Assembly: GCA_003552765.1 (NCBI GenBank)
Contig: PUOI01000149.1
Coordinates: 1 to 14,206 of the forward strand
Source: Candidatus Hydrogenedentota bacterium
GTDB taxonomy: Bacteria > Hydrogenedentota > Hydrogenedentia > Hydrogenedentales > SLHB01
Length of the DNA stretch: 14,206 bases
Reading direction: 5' to 3'
The first letter of the stretch is position 1; every line of letters starts with the position of its first letter. This document shows, in pieces, positions 6,919-14,206 of the stretch. The notes below the pieces were generated by a model. It worked only from the letters and a program-made list of their open reading frames with translations, did no database searches and had not been told where the DNA came from. The position numbers and the translations under genes are program-made.

Positions 6919-7071
6919 CACCGCATCACTCCTTCTCGTTTTGTATTAATTCCGAGTACCGTCTGCGTTGCGCAAGCCTTGCCTTCATAGACGAGCCGCG
7001 CCGCAGTTCCTTTCAGTCCTTGAGAAAAGATGTGCATCCCGGCTTGCCGCCCGCCATGACGCGTATCTTCA

Positions 7072-8319
7072 CTAATGCAGATCCAACGGTTCCTCTTGCG
7101 TAAGCATATCAAGAAACCGCCGCGCCCCTTCAACCGATGGCACGAAGGGATTGATCGCAAATGCCTGCAACGCCGTCTCATAGGACTTACGCCGCACAGC
7201 CTCCAAGATCAGCCGGTCGCTCTCCTTCAACATGCAATACAGGCCTTTGAGAAACCGGGGACAGCTCCCAACAGGGAGGGGGCGGACGCCCTCTGCACTG
7301 ATCTTGGCGGGAATCTCGATACTACAGTCATTCGGCAGATCCCGCACCGCGCCATCATTCCGTATGCACACAATGTGGCCATGTTCTTTCTTGTCTTCCA
7401 AGGCTTGAAGCAGCGGTGTGATGGTGCCATCGTACCATGCCGCATTCCGCCGCCGGGTTAACTCGGGGATTTCAACAAGATGCTTATCTTCGTACAACCG
7501 CAGGATCTCTTCCTCGGCCTCTTGGAGCACCTGCGCCCGGAAGCGGGCGCATCCCTTCTGGTTCTTAAGGACCCGGTCTTGGTGAAAGTAGATCCCGGCC
7601 CTCAGCGTCGGCACCATGCGAAAGAGTTCAACAAGCCCTTTATCAAACCCATTCTCCCCGCTGGTCTCAAGGCGCTCCAGAAATTGTACCATGCAACTGG
7701 CGCCGTTCACCTTGATGTCCTGAATCCATCCCATGTGATTCATACCAATGTAATTGATGTCAACGTGGTCGGTCGGACAACGGAGCAATTCGGCTACCTT
7801 GGGCGCATACGACGCGGGCAGATTGCAGGCGCCAATGACCCGGAGGCCCGTCCGCCGGGTGAGGGCCTCGACCACGGCGCTCTGGGGATTGGTGAGATTG
7901 ATGACCGTGGCGCCGGGATTCACCTTGTCCAGAACCCGGCCGAACTCAAGCACAACCGGAAGCGTCCGCAATGCGCACGCCAGCCCCCCCGCTCCCAGCG
8001 CCTCATCACCTATCATGCCCGCCTTGAGGGGAAGGGTCTCATCCCTCAAGCGAGCCTCCATTCCCCCCACACGCACATGGTTGATGACGTAGGTGGCCCC
8101 CGTCACCGCTTCTTCAAGATTGGTGGAAGGGATGACGGTGGTGGGCAACCCGCTCCGCTTGAATAGCCGTTGACAGAAATCCGCTACGATCGGAAGCTTG
8201 CGGCCCTTCCGTCCGTAAAGAACAATTTCTTTCACGTTAACGTTGCGATATATGATGGACTGCACAAACTCCGGAATGTAGACACTGCTGCCGCCCAAGA
8301 TCGTTATACGCTCAATCAT
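7072..8319 (-). CDS. Glycoside hydrolase family 4 (6-phospho-beta-glucosidase-like)
   Basis: 415 residues. GH4 enzymes are cytoplasmic and cleave glycosides, often 6-phosphorylated, by an NAD+ and Mn2+-dependent oxidation-elimination route. Visible hallmarks are the dinucleotide-binding ITILGGSSVYIPE (5-17), the VRVGGMEARLRDE block (82-94), LTNPQSAVVEAL (142-153), GACNLPAS with Cys165 and GMNHMGW with His195 (the two metal ligands of the family), and RNDGAVRDLPNDCSIEIPA (320-338). Tyr244 is a possible catalytic base. The block usually written GQETTGPGG is GDEALGAGG here, so substrate preference may differ from characterised members. The ATG at 8319-8317 is chosen because GGAGGT lies 9 nt upstream and the fold begins there. 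No PTS gene is nearby. Confidence 0.88.
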   Translation of the reverse strand: MIERITILGGSSVYIPEFVQSIIYRNVNVKEIVLYGRKGRKLPIVADFCQRLFKRSGLPTTVIPSTNLEEAVTGATYVINHVRVGGMEARLRDETLPLKAGMIGDEALGAGGLACALRTLPVVLEFGRVLDKVNPGATVINLTNPQSAVVEALTRRTGLRVIGACNLPASYAPKVAELLRCPTDHVDINYIGMNHMGWIQDIKVNGASCMVQFLERLETSGENGFDKGLVELFRMVPTLRAGIYFHQDRVLKNQKGCARFRAQVLQEAEEEILRLYEDKHLVEIPELTRRRNAAWYDGTITPLLQALEDKKEHGHIVCIRNDGAVRDLPNDCSIEIPAKISAEGVRPLPVGSCPRFLKGLYCMLKESDRLILEAVRRKSYETALQAFAINPFVPSVEGARRFLDMLTQEEPLDLH

Positions 8320-8712
8320 CCCCGCAACACCTCCGCGTCCTTGCCGGCGGGCCCCTGTCTTCGCCGATAAACCAGCCCTGCCGGGACGGCCGATTCCGGT
8401 CCGCCCCCGCAGCGCACACACACGCGCATACCAGTAGCTCACTTCCGCCCTTGGGGCGGGCACACACTCTTACCCAAGTACACACGAATAGTACCACACC
8501 GGAACGGAATGTTTCCAAAGCCTCATCCGATTTTCAATGAAAACGCAGTAGATCGATTTAATTACCCTGATGTGATATTTCGACTATCGGGAATCAGAGC
8601 TGAAGCGGATCATCGCAGAGCGTCTCGCTCACGGCGGGCGCTTAAACGCAACGCGGGCCGCCTGGCGTCGCGCCAGACAGCCCGCGTTCAACGGCTTTAC
8701 GCGCCGCAAAGG
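8320..8712. other. Gene-free region between the Gfo/Idh and GH4 genes
   Basis: 393 nt with no credible gene. It contains the hairpin at 8650-8688 behind the Gfo/Idh gene, an AT-richer patch at about 8515-8590 and a 6-bp hairpin 8445-8450/8454-8459. A weak promoter-like pair on the minus strand (TTGGAA 8518-8513 and TACTAT 8493-8488, spacing 19) could drive GH4. Near it, GGAAAC...GTTCC half-sites (8501-8516) might be an operator. None of the regulatory calls is strong. Confidence 0.5.
8650..8688 (-). terminator. Two-tier hairpin downstream of the Gfo/Idh gene
   Basis: Outer 9-bp stem AACGCGGGC (8650-8658) with GCCCGCGTT (8680-8688), then a 3x3 internal loop, then an inner 6-bp stem CTGGCG (8662-8667) with CGCCAG (8671-8676) and triloop TCG. 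It lies 25 nt beyond the stop of the minus-strand gene. The following bases on the minus strand (GCGTTTAAG) are only weakly T-rich, so it may act as a rho-independent terminator or as a 3'-end stabiliser. Confidence 0.6.
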
Positions 8713-10026
8713 TTAACCCGTGTAGGAGGTCACCTCGAAGCCGGGCCGGTACTCACGCCGGCGCATGAAGTGATTGTTGGCCTCCTCGTCGTTGACGAAC
8801 AGCTCCGACGCCGGATCAAAGGTCAGTTCGCGCTTCAGCTGGTAGGAGATGTTGGCCAAGTGGCAAATGCACGAGGACTCGTGACCGTCCAGCGCGGTAC
8901 CGTGAATGTCTTCTTTCCGGCGGCTGCGCACGGCGTTGATGAAGTCTTCGTAATGGTTGCCCGTGGTCAGTTCGGCGATGCGCTCCTCGGCTTCCTCGGC
9001 CTCCGAGCCTTCGTCCGGAATTTCGTTGTTATCGGTGTCGTACAACGTGCCTTCCATCATCCAGCCGTCGGAACCGAAGAAGGAATTCGCTACATTGTTG
9101 CCTTCTTCGTGGAAGGAATAGCGGCCGCGGACATCGAAGACGAACTTGGTTCCGTCGGGCCACATGAAGACGCTGGTCTGCGTGTTAGGCGTGGTGGCTT
9201 GGTCTTCGTAGCCGTAGCGCCCGCCTTCACTGAACACGCGCGTGGGCAGGCCCTTGCCGATTCCCCAGATTCCAATGTCGGTCTGATGGACGCCCTGGTT
9301 GCCGATCTCGCCATTACCAAACTCAAAGAACCAATGCCAATTGTAATGGACATAGTTATCGTGGTAGGCCATCTCGGGCACGGGCCCCTGGAACAACGGC
9401 CAGTTGATATGATCCGGCGGATCGCTGATCGGCTCGAAACCAATGGAATTGCGTTCGCGGAAGCAAATGCCCCGGCCCATGTAGACATCCCCAATGACGC
9501 CTTCCCGCATCCGCTCCATCGCGCGAATCCACCGGCGGCTCGAACGGCGCTGGGTGCCGTGCTGCACAATGACGTCCTTGTCCTTCACGGCTTCGACGAT
9601 CTGCCGGCCTTCCCAAACATTGTGGGACATGGGCTTTTCCACAAACACGTCCTTGCCCGCTTCGATCCCCCACATCGTTGGCAGGGAGTGCCAATGATTG
9701 GGCGTACCCAACGCTATGACATCCACGGAATCATCGGCGATCATGTCGCGGATGTCTTCGTACGCAGCTGGCCGGGCGCCGTCGTTTCTTTCTTCCCACT
9801 CGTCCGCGCGGTCCTCAAGGATATTGCGGTCAATATCGCACAAGGCCACGATCTCCGTGCCATCCACTTGATTCAGCCCGCCGGCGACGCTATTGCCCCG
9901 GCCGCGAATGCCCGCCACGCCAATCCGGACGCGGTCATTGGCGCCCCAGACGTTGCGTCCCATGCTGCCCGCCACGAACACCGCCGCGGCCGACGTTCCC
10001 AAAAACTGCCTTCTCGACACATCCAT
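8713..10026 (-). CDS. Tat-exported Gfo/Idh/MocA-family oxidoreductase
   Basis: 437 residues. A twin-arginine signal (SRRQFLGTS, 4-12, followed by AAAVFVAG; cleavage near residue 29) predicts export in folded form with bound cofactor. The Rossmann domain starts VRIGVAGIRGRG (33-44) for NAD(P) binding. EKP (130-132) and HQTD (247-250) are the family's catalytic-region motifs. A C-terminal RREYRPGFEV element is common in the exported subfamily of Planctomycetota-like bacteria, where these proteins are linked to sugar or polysaccharide processing. The substrate cannot be read from the sequence. The ATG at 10026-10024 follows AGGAGAGG. A strong hairpin follows the stop. Confidence 0.93.
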   Translation of the reverse strand: MDVSRRQFLGTSAAAVFVAGSMGRNVWGANDRVRIGVAGIRGRGNSVAGGLNQVDGTEIVALCDIDRNILEDRADEWEERNDGARPAAYEDIRDMIADDSVDVIALGTPNHWHSLPTMWGIEAGKDVFVEKPMSHNVWEGRQIVEAVKDKDVIVQHGTQRRSSRRWIRAMERMREGVIGDVYMGRGICFRERNSIGFEPISDPPDHINWPLFQGPVPEMAYHDNYVHYNWHWFFEFGNGEIGNQGVHQTDIGIWGIGKGLPTRVFSEGGRYGYEDQATTPNTQTSVFMWPDGTKFVFDVRGRYSFHEEGNNVANSFFGSDGWMMEGTLYDTDNNEIPDEGSEAEEAEERIAELTTGNHYEDFINAVRSRRKEDIHGTALDGHESSCICHLANISYQLKRELTFDPASELFVNDEEANNHFMRRREYRPGFEVTSYTG

Positions 10027-10453
10027 GATTCGTTTCCTCTCCTTGTTCCACCTCTAATTGATTGATGGCCCTCTCCTTTTTCCCAGCGGGGCAAAGGCGC
10101 ACGGTGACCGCTGCCGGCGGCAGTGGATGACATGCATCAGCCATCGCAGTTATTCCCATCCCGAGCAAAATAGTCTGCCAGACCTTCTTTCACCAATTCA
10201 ACAATGCAATGCCTCGCACCGCCGTATCCGAAGATTGGGGGCGAAAATTTGGCTTGAAAAACTCCCGTCGTTTCCACTACAGTTACCCGTCGCTGTGGCT
10301 GAGGAATGGATAGCCCCTTGGGCGGACGCCAGTGCACACCCCGGGGAACGGCAACAGAGGGTCCTGAAAAACCGGAGAACCAGAGATTCCCAGGTCCGCC
10401 GTGACCCGAATGCTCCGCGGCTGCAAAAAATAAACGACAACATGGAGAATGAC
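10027..10453. other. Divergent intergenic region between Gfo/Idh and citrate synthase
   Basis: 427 nt. On the plus strand a candidate promoter lies at 10254-10283 and leaves a leader of about 165 nt before citrate synthase. In that leader GGCGGAC (10321-10327) can pair with GTCCGCC (10394-10400). On the minus strand TTGGTG and TATTTT, 18 nt apart (about 10166-10195), could serve the Gfo/Idh gene, but weakly. The open frame across this region, in phase with citrate synthase, has no coding character. Confidence 0.5.
10254..10283 (+). promoter_or_regulatory. Candidate sigma70-type promoter for citrate synthase
   Basis: TTGAAA (10254-10259, 5/6) and TACAGT (10278-10283, 4/6) are spaced by 18 nt, with an AT-rich stretch (GAAAATTT) just upstream. 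It is the best-matched pair in the gap. Confidence 0.4.
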
Positions 10454-11725
<1,272 letters not shown>

Positions 11726-11766
11726 GAGCCGCGCTAGCGCGCCTTACTGGCCCATCGCATCCACAT

Positions 11767-11806
11767 CGCATGAGCTGCCCCAGAGCGGTCAGCTCATGCG
11801 TTTTTT
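11767..11806 (+). terminator. Intrinsic terminator of citrate synthase
   Basis: A perfect 11-bp stem CGCATGAGCTG (11767-11777) with CAGCTCATGCG (11790-11800), a 12-nt loop, and an immediate run of six T (11801-11806). It lies 41 nt after the gltA stop and is a textbook rho-independent terminator. Confidence 0.95.
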
Positions 11807-12209
11807 CTGTGTTCGCCCCCCGTTGCGCGCCTTCCTATTGATGGGTAAGGTGTCCAACCCAAACTTGTTGACCACGAAGTGAACGCGCCAGGAGGTGGCA
11901 TAGCCTTCCAGGCGATGAATCACGGACTGGAAACCCGTGCTACGTCACCGCCAAAAACAGATGCTACCGGCAATTCTGAAGAGGTACCGGACGGATGGGA
12001 CGCGCGTTCACGGGATCAGCCCTGGCGCGATTGCGGCAAAAAATGCCGCGCAAAGAGGGCATCTTTGACCTGTTACGGCGTCACGCCGGGAGACACTGTT
12101 CCTTCCTGATCCTTGCCGTATCTGGACTTACGGAAAATGCCCATAAACGGCATGAAGGTTGCTCCCCCCATGGCGAACCGTTACCCCGAGTTAGGAAAGG
12201 AGAAACGCT
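11807..12209. other. Gene-free region between citrate synthase terminator and flgB
   Basis: About 400 nt. It holds repeat copy 2 (11871-11987), a GCGGCA/TGCCGC hairpin (about 12032-12048) and a CGGCG/CGCCG hairpin (12076-12088). I found no convincing sigma70, sigma28 or sigma54 promoter for the flagellar genes here, although one is expected because the gltA terminator isolates them from upstream transcription. Confidence 0.55.
11871..11966 (+). repeat. Composite palindromic intergenic repeat, copy 2
   Basis: This is the second copy of the element at 5165-5261, in the same plus orientation, about 6.7 kb away. Hairpin 1 has one mismatch and hairpin 2 has two, so this copy looks degraded. Downstream the same order of modules continues: GCTA, then CTGAAGAGGTAC at 11976-11987, which matches the start of the module at 5278-5290. 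It lies between the citrate synthase terminator and flgB. Confidence 0.8.
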
Positions 12210-12605
12210 GTGATACCGTATGCGGGTGTCGATGTGGGGCGCTTGTTGCAGGAAGGAATGCGCACGGCGGAACTCAACCAGCGCTTCATCGCCAATAACA
12301 TCGCCAATGCGGAGACGCCCAATTACAACCCGGCCCGGCTGGATTTCCAGGCAACCTTGCGCGCCGCCGTTGAAGGCCGTGGCCGTGCCGATCTCCGCAC
12401 GACACAGGCCAGGCACATCGCGGCGCAGCGCCATCGTCCCCGTTTCGAGCGCTTTACACCCGGTTCGCGCAACGACTACAATAAAGTGGACCTGGAAGTG
12501 GAGATGGCGGAGTTGTCGGAAAACACCACCAACTACACGACGTGGGCCGCCCTGCTGAATAAGCGGTTCCAGATGGTTAAGAATACGTTGAATGACTTGC
12601 GGTAG
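12210..12605 (+). CDS. flgB: Flagellar basal-body proximal rod protein FlgB
   Basis: 131 residues; a component of the periplasmic rod that links the MS ring to the distal rod, secreted by the flagellar type III apparatus. The conserved N-terminal rod motif FIANNIANAETPNY (26-39) and the C-terminal block NKVDLEVEMAELSENTTNY are typical, and both ends are helical as needed for rod assembly. The start is GTG at 12210, supported by AAGGAG 7 nt upstream. First gene of flgB-flgC-fliE-fliF. A 66-nt gap precedes flgC. Confidence 0.95.
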   Translation: MIPYAGVDVGRLLQEGMRTAELNQRFIANNIANAETPNYNPARLDFQATLRAAVEGRGRADLRTTQARHIAAQRHRPRFERFTPGSRNDYNKVDLEVEMAELSENTTNYTTWAALLNKRFQMVKNTLNDLR

Positions 12606-12671
12606 CGCCATCCGCCGCCAGGCAGCCGGTCCTGAGTCATGCCATGCGGGATCGGAGAGGAGCCAGCACGC

Positions 12672-13100
12672 ATGAAAATCGCAGCCGTGGGACCGTCGCC
12701 GCGCGACATCGCCGTAACCGGCCTTCGCGCTCAGCGCACACGGATGAACGTGATCGCGAACAACATCGCGAATGCGTCCACCACGCGCACCGAAACGGGC
12801 GCACCCTACCGGCGGCAAGAGGCGGTGTTCCGCGCGTCTCAGCCATTACCCCACGCGGACCTGAGAAAATTTGGCGTGCACGTGCCGCGTATACAAGCGG
12901 ATCTCTCGCCCTTGCGCAGCGTGTACGAGCCGGGCCACCCCGACGCGGACGAGGAAGGCTACGTGGAGTATCCCAACGTGGATCTCGCCGTGGAGATGGT
13001 AAACTTGGTGTCAGCGCAACGGGCCTACGAGGCCAACATCGCCGTGGTCGCCTCCAGCGGGGAGATGCACAACGCCGCCATGGAAATCATCCGGGGTTGA
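12672..13100 (+). CDS. flgC: Flagellar basal-body rod protein FlgC
   Basis: 142 residues; proximal rod component like FlgB. The rod motif MNVIANNIANASTT (25-38) and the C-terminal YVEYPNVDLAVEMVNLVSAQ, AYEANIAVV blocks are diagnostic. I chose the ATG at 12672, preceded by GAGAGGAG at 9 nt, over an in-frame ATG at 12639 that would add 11 residues without family similarity. A 30-nt gap separates it from fliE, so the two are surely co-transcribed. Confidence 0.95.
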   Translation: MKIAAVGPSPRDIAVTGLRAQRTRMNVIANNIANASTTRTETGAPYRRQEAVFRASQPLPHADLRKFGVHVPRIQADLSPLRSVYEPGHPDADEEGYVEYPNVDLAVEMVNLVSAQRAYEANIAVVASSGEMHNAAMEIIRG

Positions 13101-13130
13101 TGAGTAAACAAAGACGAGGATAGGGCAAGC

Positions 13131-13448
13131 ATGAACGATCCGCTCAACGTATCGGGGTTACAGGCCGGACGCACCGGGATGGATCCCCGGCAGCTCCGCC
13201 AGGCCGGTTCCCTTGACGCCGCCCCCGCCAAGCCCTTCAACGAGGTGCTCCAGGAATCCATCGGGGAAGTGCAGCGGCTCCAGGATGAAGCCGACAACAC
13301 GATTCGCCAACTCGTGGCTGGTGAGATCAAGGATGTCAGCGACGCCATGATTGCCGTCGAGCGGGCCGATGTCGCTTTTCAGACCATGATGGTGGTCCGG
13401 AACAAAATGGTTCAAGCTTACGAAGAGGTAATGCGGATGCAGCTCTAG
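13131..13448 (+). CDS. fliE: Flagellar hook-basal body complex protein FliE
   Basis: 105 residues; the adaptor that joins the MS ring (FliF) to the rod (FlgB) and the first substrate exported by the flagellar secretion system. Recognised by the short length, the FNEVLQESIGEVQRLQDEAD helix, and the C-terminal DVSDAMIAVERADVAFQTMM and RNKMVQAYEEVMRMQL pattern. The ribosome binding site (AGGATAGGG) is modest. Normally fliF follows closely; here 399 nt of non-coding sequence intervene. Confidence 0.95.
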   Translation: MNDPLNVSGLQAGRTGMDPRQLRQAGSLDAAPAKPFNEVLQESIGEVQRLQDEADNTIRQLVAGEIKDVSDAMIAVERADVAFQTMMVVRNKMVQAYEEVMRMQL

Positions 13449-13847
13449 GCCCCCGCTGGGTTTTCCGGTTCAAACCGTGTGGCGTCAACATATAGTTGTT
13501 TGTAAATAAATACTTGACTAAGGGCGCCATACTTGGTATTGTACCTTCCTATGATGGGCTTGTGATGGTGCACCGTATGGGTTCACGGAAGTGTTGCAGG
13601 CGCGGCGTTTCCGGTGTGTTGCGGAGCCGACAATTGAATCCCTGCACTTGCGCGGCGATCGAGTAAGGGTGTAAGCCGCGCGCAGTGGTTTACAGGGTGG
13701 AAACTGCCTGGCGCCGCTACCGTGGTTCACCTCCCCATCACACGATGAGTGAAAGCGGAGCCCAAAGGTTGCTGATGGGCCGGTCACGCGTCCCGTTTGT
13801 TTGATCAGCATGGGATGTGCTGGCTCCCGCCAGTGGGGGATGGTACA
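13449..13847 (+). other. Non-coding, hairpin-rich region between fliE and fliF
   Basis: 399 nt without a credible gene on either strand. It starts with a small CCC-GCT-GGG hairpin followed by TTTT (13452-13464), then an A+T-rich stretch (about 13488-13513) and a good promoter (13514-13542). The remaining roughly 300 nt can fold: TGCAGG (13595-13600) with CCTGCA (13641-13646), enclosing TCCG/CGGA (13610-13613/13622-13625); GCGCGGC (13650-13656) with GCCGCGC (13675-13681); and CCCATCA (13734-13740) with TGATGGG (13773-13779). I could not match it to RNase P, tmRNA, SRP, 6S or a known riboswitch by eye. Confidence 0.6.
13514..13542 (+). promoter_or_regulatory. Candidate sigma70 promoter with AT-rich upstream element, before fliF
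   Basis: TTGACT (5/6) and TATTGT (4/6) with the ideal 17-nt spacer. The preceding 25 nt are nearly all A/T, resembling an UP element. It is the best promoter in the window. Transcription would start near 13549, giving fliF a leader of about 300 nt or a separate small RNA. Confidence 0.6.
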
Positions 13848-14206
13848 GTGGAATTCCTGCGTCAACTTGCCGAAGGCATCAGCCTAGCTTGGCAGCGCTT
13901 GTCCCTAAGCGCGCGCATCAATCTTGTCCTGGCCTGTGTGGCGACGATCGCCGTGGTGGCGGCCGTCGTCTTCCTTACGGGCCGCGCCCAGTACGTGGAG
14001 CTGTACTCCGGCTTGACCGGAGAGGATTCCGCGGCCATTCAAGGCGCTCTGCGCGACGAGGGCGTCTCTTACCAACTGCGCGACGGTGGTGCAACAGTTA
14101 TGGTCCCCGCGCGCGAACGAACCCGCCTGCGTGTGGCGCTCATGGAAGAAGACCTGCCCCAGGCCTATGGCGTAACGCCCGGTTTTGAGATCTTTGACCA
14201 ACAGGA
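13848..14206 (+). CDS. fliF: Flagellar MS-ring protein FliF, 5' part (runs off the window)
   Basis: The first 119 codons of the inner-membrane MS ring, the base on which the flagellum assembles. The frame opens with GTG at 13848 (GGGGGA about 8-13 nt upstream) and stays open to the window end. It reads MEFLRQLAEGISLAWQRLS, then a membrane segment (about 24-44), then the periplasmic YscJ/FliF ring-building motif region: YVELYSGLTGEDSAAIQGAL, TVMVPARERTRLRVALMEE, and the signature GVTPGFEIFD. The family is usually over 500 residues, so most of the gene lies outside. Confidence 0.93.
   Translation, partial: MEFLRQLAEGISLAWQRLSLSARINLVLACVATIAVVAAVVFLTGRAQYVELYSGLTGEDSAAIQGALRDEGVSYQLRDGGATVMVPARERTRLRVALMEEDLPQAYGVTPGFEIFDQQ

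Noticed and set aside
6918..7037. Possible 39-residue minus-strand ORF overlapping the HEAT gene start (ATGCGGTGATG region)
   Set aside because: No clear ribosome binding site and no recognisable sequence; the spacing to the HEAT gene alone is not enough.
8501..8518. LacI-type operator (GGAAAC/GTTCC half-sites) ahead of GH4
   Set aside because: The inverted repeat is imperfect and no regulator gene is nearby.
8509..10065. 518-residue plus-strand ORF
   Set aside because: Entirely antisense to the Gfo/Idh gene, with no ribosome binding site and no family features; it is a GC-rich shadow frame.
10137..10240. Minus-strand frame reading IVELVKEGLADYFARDG
   Set aside because: Looks protein-like for about 25 residues, but the rest of the frame does not and there is no start signal. 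It could be a gene remnant; the support is too thin.
10058..10453. N-terminal extension of citrate synthase to an upstream ATG
   Set aside because: It would add 132 residues with no family similarity; the ATG at 10454 has a well-placed GGAG and gives the standard length.
13741..13760. Hammerhead-ribozyme-like CGATGAG...GAAA in the fliF leader
   Set aside because: The conserved CUGANGA core is not met and there is no stem II between the two motifs.
13543..13847. c-di-GMP, cobalamin, RNase P, tmRNA or SRP RNA before fliF
   Set aside because: None of the conserved sequence blocks I know for these RNAs could be found; the region stays unclassified.

Overview
The window is about 60% GC and carries only chromosomal-type genes, with no transposase, integrase, CRISPR array or tRNA. 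An outer-membrane beta-barrel protein with an aromatic C-terminus and flagellar rod and ring genes point to a Gram-negative-type, flagellated bacterium. A Tat-exported Gfo/Idh/MocA oxidoreductase and many palindromic intergenic repeats resemble what is seen in Planctomycetota, Lentisphaerota and Candidatus Hydrogenedentota. Hydrogenedentota is my best guess, but it is an inference and no marker here settles it.

Layout. (1) 1-2385, minus strand: the translation/nucleotide cluster rpsB - tsf - pyrH - (start of a further gene, frr or uppS by position), with a candidate promoter and structured leader upstream of rpsB. (2) 2716-4779, plus strand: a DUF481-like outer-membrane protein and an unrecognised acidic protein. 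(3) 4780-5308: no gene, but a dense mosaic of palindromic repeats. (4) 5309-6921, minus: a secreted HEAT-repeat protein translationally coupled (TAATG) to an acylphosphatase. (5) 7072-8319, minus: a glycoside hydrolase family 4 enzyme. (6) 8713-10026, minus: a Tat-dependent Gfo/Idh/MocA oxidoreductase ending in a strong hairpin. (7) 10454-11725, plus: citrate synthase with a candidate promoter and a textbook intrinsic terminator. (8) 11807-12209: no gene, holding a second copy of the composite palindromic repeat. (9) 12210-14206, plus: flgB, flgC, fliE and the 5' part of fliF, with an unusual 399-nt non-coding gap between fliE and fliF.

How it fits together. The ribosomal and flagellar blocks are conserved operon arrangements. 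The middle genes look like separate transcription units: two carbohydrate-related enzymes (GH4 and Gfo/Idh), central metabolism (citrate synthase) and envelope proteins.

The most interesting non-coding signals are two. One is a composite palindromic repeat in two well-separated gaps, with one covarying base pair inside a tandem module. The other is the promoter-bearing, hairpin-rich leader before fliF. No clearly new multi-gene system is visible.
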